Assembly (NCBI RefSeq): GCF_902859595.1
Contig: NZ_CADIJQ010000001.1
Span: forward strand, 620,001-684,000
Reading direction: 5' to 3'
DNA length: 64,000 nt
Origin: Achromobacter kerstersii
GTDB lineage: Bacteria > Pseudomonadota > Gammaproteobacteria > Burkholderiales > Burkholderiaceae_B
Shown one piece after another: positions 33,978 through 42,037 of the stretch. Made by a program: the position numbers and the translations under genes. The notes under the pieces are model-generated. The model saw nothing but the letters and a program-made list of their open reading frames with translations, was not told where the DNA came from and did not search any database. Each line of letters begins with the position of its first letter. Position 1 is the stretch's first letter.

Positions 33978-34014
33978 GTGCGCTACCCTGGGATGACTCC
34001 GTTCGGTAGCGCAC
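33978..34014. promoter_or_regulatory. GTGCGCTACC inverted pair upstream of the Crp/Fnr genes
   Basis: GTGCGCTACC (33978-33987) and its exact inverse GGTAGCGCAC (34005-34014), 17 bases apart, lie 110-146 bases upstream of the first Crp/Fnr start. The same word occurs in the ndvB/pgi promoter region. Two more dyads follow: TTACCC-N9-GGGTAA (34029-34049) and CTGCAA-N9-TTGCAG (34094-34114), the latter touching the ribosome binding site. Confidence 0.55.
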
Positions 34015-34123
34015 ATAGCGCTTGCCGATTACCCCTGCCGAGCGGGTAAGGCCTATCGGAGCCCCTTCGGATGGCGTCCCGAGCATCGGGGCGCTGCAAT
34101 GAGGCTTGTTGCAGGGAGCCATC

Positions 34124-34840
34124 ATGCCTGACACCCACCATCCCACCCAGAATCATCTGCTGGCGGCGTTGCCGCCTGATGAAATGGATCGCCTGTTCCC
34201 GCAGCTTGAACGGGTCGCCATGCCGCTGGGCAAGGCGTTGTACGAACCCGGCGGACGCATGCGCCATGTTTGCTTTCCCATCGACTGCATCGTGTCGCTG
34301 TTGTGCGTGATGGAAGACGGCGCATCCACCGAAATCGCCGTGGTCGGCAACGAGGGCATTGTCGGTATCTCGTTGTTCATGGGCGGCGAAACCACGCCCA
34401 GCCGCGCCATCGTGCAAAGCGCCGGGTCGGCCTACCAACTGAAGGGCCAGGTGCTGAAAGACGAGTTCTATCGCGGCGGCCCCATGCAGCATCTGCTGTT
34501 GCGCTACACGCAGGCGCTGTTGACGCAAATGGCGCAGACCGCCGTCTGCAACCGGCATCACTCGCTGGACCAGCAGCTTTGCCGGTGGTTGCTGCTGAGC
34601 CTGGACCGGCTGCGTTCAAACGAAATCATCATGACGCAGGAACTCATCGCCAACATGTTGGGTGTGCGCCGGGAAGGCGTGACGGAAGCGGCCGGGCATT
34701 TGCAGGAAGCCGGCCTGATCCGATACCGGCGAGGCCACATCGCCGTCACCGACCGGCCCGGCCTGGAGGCTCGCGTGTGCGAGTGCTATACCGTCGTCCG
34801 CCAAGAATACGAACGCCTGCTTGGCCAAGCGCTGACGTGA
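34124..34840 (+). CDS. Crp/Fnr-family transcriptional regulator (first of tandem pair)
   Basis: 238 residues from ATG at 34124, preceded by AGGGAG six bases upstream. N-terminal cyclic-nucleotide-binding-like beta-roll (RLFPQLERVAMPLGKALYEPG, VCFPIDCIVSLLCVMEDG, VVGNEGIVGISLFMGGET), then the long dimer helix and a winged helix-turn-helix (IIMTQELIANMLGVRREGVTEAAGHLQEAGLI). The beta-roll lacks the RGE/RxS cAMP-binding signature and there is no N-terminal Cys cluster, so it is neither a classic CRP nor FNR. This type is common in Burkholderiales, often in stress-linked tandem pairs. The hairpin overlapping its ribosome binding site suggests translational control. Confidence 0.88.
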   Translation: MPDTHHPTQNHLLAALPPDEMDRLFPQLERVAMPLGKALYEPGGRMRHVCFPIDCIVSLLCVMEDGASTEIAVVGNEGIVGISLFMGGETTPSRAIVQSAGSAYQLKGQVLKDEFYRGGPMQHLLLRYTQALLTQMAQTAVCNRHHSLDQQLCRWLLLSLDRLRSNEIIMTQELIANMLGVRREGVTEAAGHLQEAGLIRYRRGHIAVTDRPGLEARVCECYTVVRQEYERLLGQALT

Positions 34841-34878
34841 TGCGCCCCTGACCTGGAATCCGGAACCTGGAGCAGAAT

Positions 34879-35610
34879 GTGCCGCACCTCCCACCCATGC
34901 CTGAAGGCGTGTCCAATCGGCTGCTGGACGCATTGCCAGAGGCCGAACGGACGCCCTTGCTGGATCGGTTCGACCGCGTTGAGCTGGAATTTGGCCAATG
35001 CCTGTTGCAGCCCGGCGGGCAGATGGCGGATGTCTATTTCCCGGCGGGCAGCTATATCTCGCTGATTCTGCCGTCCAAGCGCGGGGTGGCGCTGGAAGTC
35101 GGCCTGATCGGCAACGAGGGCATGTGGAGCGTCGACGTGGCCTTGGGAATCAATGTCTCGCAACTGCGCGCGGTGGTGCAGGGCAGCGGCGTGGCGCTGC
35201 GGATGCCGTCCGACCGCTTCCGCCACGAAATGGCGGTCAGCAACGCGTTGCGTGAATTGATCAACCGCTACACCGGGGTGACGTTGCAGCAGCTGGCCCA
35301 GGCCGCGGCGTGCATGCATTCCCATCTGGTCGAAGGCCGGCTGGCGCGTTGGCTGCTGATGACGCAAGACCGCGCGCACGCCGACCACTTCCACCTGACG
35401 CACGAGTATCTGGCGCACATGCTGGGCGTGCGCCGGGTGGGCGTCACCGTGGCCGCCTCGGCCTTGCAGCAACGCAAGCTGATTGCGTACCACCGTGGGC
35501 ATATCGCCATCCTGGACCGCGTGGGCCTGGAAGTCGCCGCGTGCGACTGCTATGCGGCAGACCTGCTGAGCTACGCGCTGCACTTACACTGCGCGGCGTT
35601 GCCCCGGTAG
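34879..35610 (+). CDS. Crp/Fnr-family transcriptional regulator (second of tandem pair)
   Basis: 243 residues from GTG at 34879, chosen because GGAG lies six bases upstream; an in-frame ATG at 34897 (MPEGVSNRL) is the alternative. An ATG at 34877 overlaps the GTG but is out of frame. Same plan as its neighbour 38 bases upstream: beta-roll (FDRVELEFGQCLLQPGGQM, VYFPAGSYISLILPSKRG, GLIGNEGMWSVDVALGI), dimer helix and HTH (FHLTHEYLAHMLGVRRVGVTVAASALQQRKLI). The two proteins share the family form but differ widely in the sensor half, so they likely sense different signals. The 3' end overlaps the convergent ABC ATPase gene by 27 bases. Confidence 0.86.
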   Translation: MPHLPPMPEGVSNRLLDALPEAERTPLLDRFDRVELEFGQCLLQPGGQMADVYFPAGSYISLILPSKRGVALEVGLIGNEGMWSVDVALGINVSQLRAVVQGSGVALRMPSDRFRHEMAVSNALRELINRYTGVTLQQLAQAAACMHSHLVEGRLARWLLMTQDRAHADHFHLTHEYLAHMLGVRRVGVTVAASALQQRKLIAYHRGHIAILDRVGLEVAACDCYAADLLSYALHLHCAALPR

Positions 35611-36393
35611 CTTCACCTCAAGCACGGATGCAAACAGCCGCTGCGTATATGGGTGTTGCGGCGCATCGAAGACTTGCGCCGTCGTGCCGGCTTCCACCAC
35701 TTTGCCTTGTTGCAGCACGTACAGGCGGTCAACCATATGGCCGACGACGCCCAGGTTGTGGCTGATCAACAGCAAGGCCAAACCCAAGTCCCTCCGCAAG
35801 TCTTGCAGCAGGTTCAGAATCTGCGCCTGCACCGACACGTCCAGCGCCGAGGTCGGTTCATCGCAAATCAGCAGCGGCGGCCGCAACGCCAGTGCGCGGG
35901 CGATGGCCACGCGTTGTCGCTGGCCGCCCGACAGTGCATGCGGATACGCGCCGCGCGTGCGGGCAGGCAGGCCCACTTGATCCAGCAGCCGGGTGGTTTC
36001 GGTGGCAATGTTCACGGATTCGCCCCGGCCCGCACGCAGCCGCAGCGGCAGGGCGAGCAGGCGTTCGACTGTGTAGCTCGGGTTCAGTGACCCGTACGGG
36101 TCTTGAAACACTGGCTGCACGATGCGGGCGATTTGCTGGCGCGACAAGCCGGCAATCGGTTCGCCACCGAGCTGGACAGCGCCCGCGCTGGGCGCGTCCA
36201 GACCCAGCAGGAGTTTCGCCAGCGTGCTTTTTCCAGAACCCGATTCCCCCACAATGCCCACCGCTTCGCCCGCGTTGATGTGGACCGACACGGCGTCCAG
36301 CGCGGTGTGGACGTCGGCCGGTTTCCAGAAGGCGGTGCGGCGGGTGTAGCGGCGGGTCAGGGCGTCAGCCCGAACCAGGGCGGTCGTGGTCAT
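35584..36393 (-). CDS. Peptide-type ABC transporter ATPase, DppF/OppF-like (system 2)
   Basis: 269 residues from ATG at 36393 (ATGA overlap with the D subunit gene). Walker [19 protein letters not shown]-loop PVFQDPYGSLNPS, signature [17 protein letters not shown], Walker [20 protein letters not shown]-loop LISHNLGVVGHMVD. It keeps the HPYTQRLFASV extension but has no Cys cluster. Last gene of the second ABC operon; its stop lies inside the end of the convergent Crp/Fnr gene, so no separate terminator is possible between them. Confidence 0.93.
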   Translation of the reverse strand: MTTTALVRADALTRRYTRRTAFWKPADVHTALDAVSVHINAGEAVGIVGESGSGKSTLAKLLLGLDAPSAGAVQLGGEPIAGLSRQQIARIVQPVFQDPYGSLNPSYTVERLLALPLRLRAGRGESVNIATETTRLLDQVGLPARTRGAYPHALSGGQRQRVAIARALALRPPLLICDEPTSALDVSVQAQILNLLQDLRRDLGLALLLISHNLGVVGHMVDRLYVLQQGKVVEAGTTAQVFDAPQHPYTQRLFASVLEVKLPGQRRAV

Positions 36394-37388
36394 GGGCGCG
36401 CCTCGAAGGGAGCATGGCAGCGGCGCAGGCGCTGGCTGTCGTAAGCGGTCAGCATGGGCGGCGGCCCGGCGCAGAGGTCAGCTGCGTGACGGCAGCGGGG
36501 CGCGAACACGCAGGCGTCCGGCGTTTGCGTCAGCGCCGGCACCACGCCGGGAATGATGGCCAGGCGTTCGGACGAGACCCGCCGCGTCACTTGCGGAATG
36601 CTGTCCAGCAAACCTTGCGTGTACGGATGCGCAGGGGCCGACAGCACCTGCGCCGTGGGGCCGGATTCCACGATCTGGCCGGCGTACATCACCGACACAT
36701 CGTCCGTGTAGTGCGACACCACGCCCAAGTCGTGCGTAATCAGCAAGACGGCCAGGCCCATTTCCTGTTGCAGCGTCTTCAGCAATTCCAGGATCTGCTT
36801 CTGAATGGTGACGTCCAGCGCGGTCGTGGGTTCGTCGGCGATGATCAATTCCGGCTCGCACATCAAGGCCATCGCGATCAGCACACGCTGGCGCATGCCG
36901 CCAGACAGCTCATGCGGGTACTGGTCCAGGCGCGCGGGGCCATTGGAAATGCCGACGCGGTCCAGCAGATGCAGCGCACGTGTACGCGCAGCCGCCGCGC
37001 CATCCGCGCGATGGCTGCGGTACACGGTCATCAGCTGTTGGCCGATGGTGAACGTGGGGTTCAACGCCGTCATGGGCTCCTGGAACACCATGGCGATGCG
37101 GTCGCCGCGCAACGCATTCATCTGGCGGTCGCGGGCGGTGAGCAGGTCCACGCCATCAAACGTCATGCGTTGGGCGTCGACGCGCGCGCCGCGCGGCAGC
37201 AGCTGCAATAGGCTCAACGCCGTCAGCGATTTGCCGCAGCCACTTTCGCCAACCAGCCCCAGCGTTGCCCCGCGTTCAATGCGCAGGTCAATGCCGCGTA
37301 CCGCTTGCAGCAGCCCCGCGCGGGTGGGAAGGGAAATGCGCAGGTCCCGCACATCCAGCACGGGCGCAGTGTGGGAAGCCGTCATCAT
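36390..37388 (-). CDS. Peptide-type ABC transporter ATPase, DppD/OppD-like (system 2)
   Basis: 332 residues from the first of two adjacent ATGs (37388; the other is 37385). Both overlap the upstream stop. Walker A GLVGESGCGKSLTALSL, Q-loop MVFQEPMTALNPT, signature ELSGGMRQRVLIAMAL, Walker [20 protein letters not shown]-loop LITHDLGVVSHYTDD. The C-terminus has the Cys cluster of the D subunit (ACVFAPRCRHAADLC, then a final Cys in RRCHAP). Pairs with the F subunit that follows by overlap. Confidence 0.93.
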   Translation of the reverse strand: MMTASHTAPVLDVRDLRISLPTRAGLLQAVRGIDLRIERGATLGLVGESGCGKSLTALSLLQLLPRGARVDAQRMTFDGVDLLTARDRQMNALRGDRIAMVFQEPMTALNPTFTIGQQLMTVYRSHRADGAAAARTRALHLLDRVGISNGPARLDQYPHELSGGMRQRVLIAMALMCEPELIIADEPTTALDVTIQKQILELLKTLQQEMGLAVLLITHDLGVVSHYTDDVSVMYAGQIVESGPTAQVLSAPAHPYTQGLLDSIPQVTRRVSSERLAIIPGVVPALTQTPDACVFAPRCRHAADLCAGPPPMLTAYDSQRLRRCHAPFEARP

Positions 37389-38200
37389 GATTCCCGCCGC
37401 GTGCGCAGGCCGTCGCCCGTCAGGTTGATGCCCAGCACCAGCAGTAACAGCGCCGCGCCGGGCAGCGCGATCAGCCAGGGGCTGAAGAACATGAATGACT
37501 TGGCTTCGGACAGCATCAGCCCCCAAGACGGATAGGGGGCCGGCACGCCCAGCCCCAGAAAGGACAGCGCGGCCTCAACCAGAATGGCGTGCGCCATTTC
37601 AACGGTGGCGATCACCAGCAGCGGCCCGCGGATGTTCGGCAGAATTTCGCGCACCAGAATGTGCCAGTGCGAGCACCCCATGGCGCGCGCGGCCGTCACG
37701 TAGTCGGCGTTGCGTAACTGCATGGCGGCACTGCGCGCCACCACCGCAAAGTGATCCCACAGCAACAGGCCCAGCACCAGAATCACGGTGGTGAGCGAAT
37801 TGCCCGTCACCGACACAATGGCCAGCGCCGCCAGCACGATGGGCATGCTGATACGCGTGTTGATGATGAAGCTGATGACGGCATCCGCCACGCCGCCCGC
37901 ATAGCCCGCAATCAGCCCCAAGGTAATGCCGATGAAGCCCGACACCAGCACCACCGCAAAACCGATCGCCAGCGAGATCCGGGCGCCATAGACCAGCCGC
38001 GCCAGATAATCACGGCCCAGCTGATCCGTGCCCAGCCAGTGCGCGGGCAAGGTCTTGTCGTGCCAGAACGGTTGCGCCAAGCGCTGGCCCAATGACTGCG
38101 TGAACGGATCATTTGGCAGCAGCATCGGCCCGAACACGGCAATCAGCGCCAGCGCGGCGATGATCGCCACGCCGCAATAAAACCCCAGTCGGCGCGGCAT
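37385..38200 (-). CDS. Peptide-type ABC permease, DppC-like (system 2)
   Basis: 271 residues from ATG at 38200, sharing one base with the upstream stop; a GTG at 38203 giving a 4-base overlap is equally possible. Membrane segment YCGVAIIAALALIAVFGPML, then HWLGTDQLGRDYLARLVYG, six segments in all, EAA loop DYVTAARAMGCSHWHILVRE, and LVEAALSFLGLGVPAPYPSW near the end. Relatively short for the family because its cytoplasmic N-terminus is minimal. Confidence 0.93.
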   Translation of the reverse strand: MPRRLGFYCGVAIIAALALIAVFGPMLLPNDPFTQSLGQRLAQPFWHDKTLPAHWLGTDQLGRDYLARLVYGARISLAIGFAVVLVSGFIGITLGLIAGYAGGVADAVISFIINTRISMPIVLAALAIVSVTGNSLTTVILVLGLLLWDHFAVVARSAAMQLRNADYVTAARAMGCSHWHILVREILPNIRGPLLVIATVEMAHAILVEAALSFLGLGVPAPYPSWGLMLSEAKSFMFFSPWLIALPGAALLLLVLGINLTGDGLRTRRES

Positions 38201-39123
38201 CACGAGGCCGCCCGCTTCAGCCGGGGGTCTAGCAGGGTGTTCAGTACATCAGACAGAAAGGTCAACACAATATAAGTCAGTGAAATCATCAGGACGACGG
38301 CCTGGATGACGGGCATGTCGGCGCGGATCATCGACTGCCACGCCAGATAACCAATGCCGTGGATGGCGAAGATGGACTCAATCACGATGGAGCCGCCCAG
38401 CATGAAACCGAACTGCACCGCGCCCAGCGACACGACGGGCAACAGCGCGTTGCGCAGCGCGCTCTTGAACAGGATGACGCGCGTGGGCAGGCCCATGGCG
38501 CGCGCGGTGCGGATGTAGTCGGATTCCAGCGCCTGCACCATGCCGCTGCGGGTCAGGCGGGTCAGCGCCGGCAGCGCGTACAGGCTGAGCGCGACCGTGG
38601 GCATGACGTAATGCGCCAGCGTGCCGCTGCCCGAAATCGGCAGCCAGCGCAGCTTCACGCCGAAGAAGATGATCAGCAGCAGCGCCGCCCAGAAACTGGG
38701 CATGGCCTGCACGACGGCGGTCACGAACGACACGACGCGGTCGGTCCAGCCGCCGCGATTGGCGGCCGCCATCACGCCAGCAGGCACCGCCACCGCCAGC
38801 GCCACCAGAATGGCTGTCAGCGCCAGCAGGGCGGTGACGCCCACGCGATCCGCCAACATGCGCGACACGGGTTCGCCCGTCAGTTGCGACGTGCCCAGGT
38901 CGCCCGCCAGCAGCCGCCCCAGATACGCGGCGTAGCGTTCAGGCAGCGGCCGGTCTAACGCATAGCGCACGCGCAGCGCTTGCAGGTCGGCCTCGGTGGC
39001 GCTGTCGCCTGCCAGCGCCAGCGCGGGGTCCACCGCCACGTTCGACAACACGAAACACAACAAGGAAACCGTCAGCGCCACCATCAGGCCTAAGCCGGCG
39101 CGCCGCAAAAGCAAAGAGAGCAT
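38200..39123 (-). CDS. Peptide-type ABC permease, DppB-like (system 2)
   Basis: 307 residues from ATG at 39123, six bases after the binding-protein stop. DppB features: RRAGLGLMVALTVSLLCFVL, YLGRLLAGDLGTSQLTGEPV, MPTVALSLYALPALTRLTRS, EAA loop DYIRTARAMGLPTRVILFKS, and SIVIESIFAIHGIGYLAWQS. Inner-membrane channel subunit with the DppC-like partner. Confidence 0.94.
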   Translation of the reverse strand: MLSLLLRRAGLGLMVALTVSLLCFVLSNVAVDPALALAGDSATEADLQALRVRYALDRPLPERYAAYLGRLLAGDLGTSQLTGEPVSRMLADRVGVTALLALTAILVALAVAVPAGVMAAANRGGWTDRVVSFVTAVVQAMPSFWAALLLIIFFGVKLRWLPISGSGTLAHYVMPTVALSLYALPALTRLTRSGMVQALESDYIRTARAMGLPTRVILFKSALRNALLPVVSLGAVQFGFMLGGSIVIESIFAIHGIGYLAWQSMIRADMPVIQAVVLMISLTYIVLTFLSDVLNTLLDPRLKRAAS

Positions 39124-39129
39124 GGCGGT

Positions 39130-40659
39130 TTACTTGGCGGCCCAGCCCAGCTGATAGAAGCGCGGGATGCCATCGGGCGACGGCTGATAGGCCAGACGCT
39201 TGTCGGTGGCGTAGCCCACCACAATGGTGTGCATCGGCACGAAGTAGGCGCGTTCGGCGGCCAGCTTGATGGCGTGCGAATATTCCGCGCGGCGCGTTTT
39301 TTCGTCGATGGCGTTGTCGGCGCGCTGCAGAATGTCGCGCAGTTCGGCGTCGTGGAAGCCGTCTTGCGGGCTGAAGTTGAAAAAGGCCGACAGCGATGCC
39401 GACGTATCGAACATCGACGACGAGCCCCAGTCGCCATACCAAAGGTCCAGCTTGCCTTCCCGCCACTTGCTGAAGCTGGCGCGCGATTGCAGCATTTCCA
39501 GATTCGCGTCGATGCCGACGGCGGCCAGATACGCCTTCACGGCTTCGGCGCGCGGACGGTCACGGAATGACGACAGACTGACCTTGAAGCCTTTGGGGTA
39601 GCCGGCCTGCGCCAGCAGTTCGCGGGCGCGGGCCGGGTTGTAGTCATAGACCACGGCAGCCGCTTCGTCGCAACCGAATTGCAGCGGATGGCACAGTGTG
39701 GCCAACTGCTTGCCTTCGCCGCCCAGCAGCGTTTCCACTATTTTCTTGCGGTCGATGGCGTGGTTGATGGCCTGGCGCACACGCACGTCTTTCAACGGGC
39801 TGTTCTCGCCGCTGGCGCGGCCGCGCGCATCCAGCAGGATGGTGGCGATGGTCAGCGTGGAACCGAATTGCGCCTGGATCGTCGGCACGGCCTGCAACGC
39901 CGGAATCTGGTCGGCGGACAGGTTCCACGTCCAGTCCACGCTGCCGCCGATCACTTCGGCGATGCGCGTGGCTTCATCGGGGATGACGCGCACGGTCACG
40001 CGGTCCAGTTTCGCCACGCCCTTGGCGCCGCCAAAATAGGCCTTGTTCTTCTCCAACACGTATTCGTTGCCGCGTGCGGCGGCCAGCTTGAAGGGGCCGG
40101 TGCCTACCGGCTGCTTGCCAAACGCCTGCTGCCCGACCTTTTCGAAATAGGCCTTGGGGAAAATCGCCAGCGACCCGGACACGAATTCCAATGCTGCGGG
40201 GAAAGGCGCCTTGGACGTAATGCGCACCTTGTGGTCATCCACCTTTTCCACGCTGGCAATCCAGTCCAGCCAGTTGGCCGACCGCGCGCCCGATTCGGGG
40301 CGGGCGTAGTACTGCAAGGTGAAGACCACGTCGTCCGCCGTGAAGGCGTCGCCGTTGTGGAAGGTGACGCCTTGGCGCAAGTCGAATTCCCACGTCTTGT
40401 CGTCAATGCGGCGCCACGCGGTGGCCAGCGACGGCTCGTACTCACCGGTTGCCAGATTGCGTTCGATCAGTGTGTCGTACAGCTGGCGCGAGGCCACGAT
40501 GCCTTCGCGCGCCGTGCTCAGGTACGCGTCGAAGCTCGGCATTTCTTCCGTCAGCGCCACGACAGCGGTGTTGTCTTGCGGGCCTGCATACGCAGGATGA
40601 CCCAGGATGAACGCCGCTGCGAGCGCACCACGAACTGCCGACTTGCCAAACGAGAACAT
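39130..40659 (-). CDS. Peptide-type ABC transporter substrate-binding protein (SBP_bac_5, system 2)
   Basis: 509 residues from ATG at 40659. Signal peptide KSAVRGALAAAFILGHPAYA with cleavage at AYA-GPQ. Cluster C receptor pattern: VVALTEEMPSFDAYLSTARE, LRQGVTFHNGDAFTADDVVF, KQPVGTGPFKLAAARGNEYV, VRQAINHAIDRKKIVETLLG and ARELLAQAGYPKGFKVSL. Two Cys in LCHPLQFGCDEAA match CNPAQFGCSADV in the system 1 receptor, so both belong to one subgroup with a probable disulfide. Divergent from the M20 amidohydrolase gene across 193 bases. Confidence 0.93.
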   Translation of the reverse strand: MFSFGKSAVRGALAAAFILGHPAYAGPQDNTAVVALTEEMPSFDAYLSTAREGIVASRQLYDTLIERNLATGEYEPSLATAWRRIDDKTWEFDLRQGVTFHNGDAFTADDVVFTLQYYARPESGARSANWLDWIASVEKVDDHKVRITSKAPFPAALEFVSGSLAIFPKAYFEKVGQQAFGKQPVGTGPFKLAAARGNEYVLEKNKAYFGGAKGVAKLDRVTVRVIPDEATRIAEVIGGSVDWTWNLSADQIPALQAVPTIQAQFGSTLTIATILLDARGRASGENSPLKDVRVRQAINHAIDRKKIVETLLGGEGKQLATLCHPLQFGCDEAAAVVYDYNPARARELLAQAGYPKGFKVSLSSFRDRPRAEAVKAYLAAVGIDANLEMLQSRASFSKWREGKLDLWYGDWGSSSMFDTSASLSAFFNFSPQDGFHDAELRDILQRADNAIDEKTRRAEYSHAIKLAAERAYFVPMHTIVVGYATDKRLAYQPSPDGIPRFYQLGWAAK

Positions 40660-40734
40660 GAGACCAACCGCTTGAGGTTTTACAGGACGAGCGATGCTAC
40701 AGGAGCGAACACGCAGCGCTTAGCCGTATTTGCT

Positions 40735-40749
40735 ATGTCGATATGTCGA
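40735..40749. promoter_or_regulatory. ATGTCGA direct repeat in the divergent SBP/amidohydrolase region
   Basis: ATGTCGA occurs at 40735-40741 and 40743-40749, and a TCGAT-N7-ATCGA dyad starts at 40739, about midway between the two divergent starts (40659 and 40853). A CATAAT at 40781-40786 could be a -10 element for the rightward genes, but no matching -35 was found. Confidence 0.28.
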
Positions 40750-40852
40750 ATCGATCGCCCGGCGCGGGGGCCTTTCTTGCCATAATCCGCGTCTTTGTTT
40801 TCGCCCGTGGCCGAGCGTCGGCACGGCGCACGCAGCCCTTGAAGGAACCCGC

Positions 40853-42025
40853 ATGAACGCAGTAGCAGAAGACACCTTGAACGAGGTCGTCGCCGAAGCC
40901 GGCGAGTGGCGCCGCCGATTCCACGCCGCGCCCGAGCTGCGTTATGAAGAGCACGGCACCGCCGCCTTCATCGCCGACAAGCTGCACGCATTCGGCTTTG
41001 ACCGCGTTGAAACGGGCATCGGCAAGACGGGCGTGGTGGGGGTGCTGCGCGGGCGGCGCGCGGGCCCGGGACGCAACATTGGCCTGCGTGCGGACATGGA
41101 CGCCTTGCCCATCCATGAAGCCAACGACGTGGCGCACAAGTCGCGCCACGCCGGCATCATGCACGCCTGCGGCCACGACGGCCATAGCGCCACCTTGCTG
41201 GCCGCAGCGCGCTACTTGTCGGCAGACCGCGACTTCGCAGGCACCGCCGTCTTCATCTTCCAACCGGCTGAAGAGGGCGGGGCGGGCGGCAAGGCCATGA
41301 TCGACGATGGCCTCTTCACGCGCTTTGACGTCGACGAGGTGTATGGCCTGCACAACATGCCGAACCTGGCGCTGGGCAAATTTTCGACGACCGTCGGCCC
41401 GGTGACATCCGCCTCTGACCGCTTCACCATCGACATCGAAGGCCGGGGCAGCCATGCGTCGCGCCCGCAGGAAGGCGTGGACACCGTCATCGTCGGCACG
41501 CAGATCGTGAATGCGTTGCAGACGATTGTGTCGCGCAATGTGCATCCGCACGAAAGCGCGGTGGTGTCGATCACCATGTTCCATGCCGGCGAAACCGACA
41601 ACGTGATTCCGCAGAAGGCGCAGTTGCGCGGTACCGTGCGCACCTTCAACCCGGTCATTCAGGACACGGTGCAAACGCGCATGAAGGAAGTGATCGCAGG
41701 CATCGCCGGCACCTTCGGCGCCACGGCCAAGCTCACGTATCTGCGCGACTACCCGGTGACGTTGAACCATGCGGATCAGACGGCGCATGCGGTGCGCATT
41801 GCCCGTGACTTGGTTGGCGTTGACCGCGTGGTCGACAATATGAAACCGGTGATGGGCGGCGAGGATTTCTCGTTTATGCTCCAGGAAAAGCCCGGCGCGT
41901 TCGTCTTCTTCGGCAACGGCCCGTCGTTCGGCTTGCACACGCCCAACTACGATTTCAATGATCAAGCCATCAGCCATGGCGCGGCGTTCTGGATCAGGCT
42001 GGTCCAGGACCGCGGCACGCTCTGA
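40853..42025 (+). CDS. M20 metallo-amidohydrolase (hippurate hydrolase/IAA-amino acid hydrolase type)
   Basis: 390 residues from ATG at 40853, preceded by AAGGA. Metal-binding residues in order: Cys and His in HACGHDGHSATLLAAA, the Glu pair in FQPAEEGGAGGKAM, His in VYGLHNMP, and a C-terminal His in GLHTPNYDFND. The dimerisation domain has GRGSHASRPQEGVDTV. The family cleaves N-acyl or N-aroyl amino acids such as hippurate, N-acetyl amino acids and IAA conjugates. It is followed by a BisC-like molybdoenzyme (12 bases) and then a peptide-type importer, suggesting a conjugate that is imported, reduced and deacylated. No signal peptide: cytoplasmic. Confidence 0.92.
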   Translation: MNAVAEDTLNEVVAEAGEWRRRFHAAPELRYEEHGTAAFIADKLHAFGFDRVETGIGKTGVVGVLRGRRAGPGRNIGLRADMDALPIHEANDVAHKSRHAGIMHACGHDGHSATLLAAARYLSADRDFAGTAVFIFQPAEEGGAGGKAMIDDGLFTRFDVDEVYGLHNMPNLALGKFSTTVGPVTSASDRFTIDIEGRGSHASRPQEGVDTVIVGTQIVNALQTIVSRNVHPHESAVVSITMFHAGETDNVIPQKAQLRGTVRTFNPVIQDTVQTRMKEVIAGIAGTFGATAKLTYLRDYPVTLNHADQTAHAVRIARDLVGVDRVVDNMKPVMGGEDFSFMLQEKPGAFVFFGNGPSFGLHTPNYDFNDQAISHGAAFWIRLVQDRGTL

Positions 42026-42037
42026 ACGGAGCGCGCC

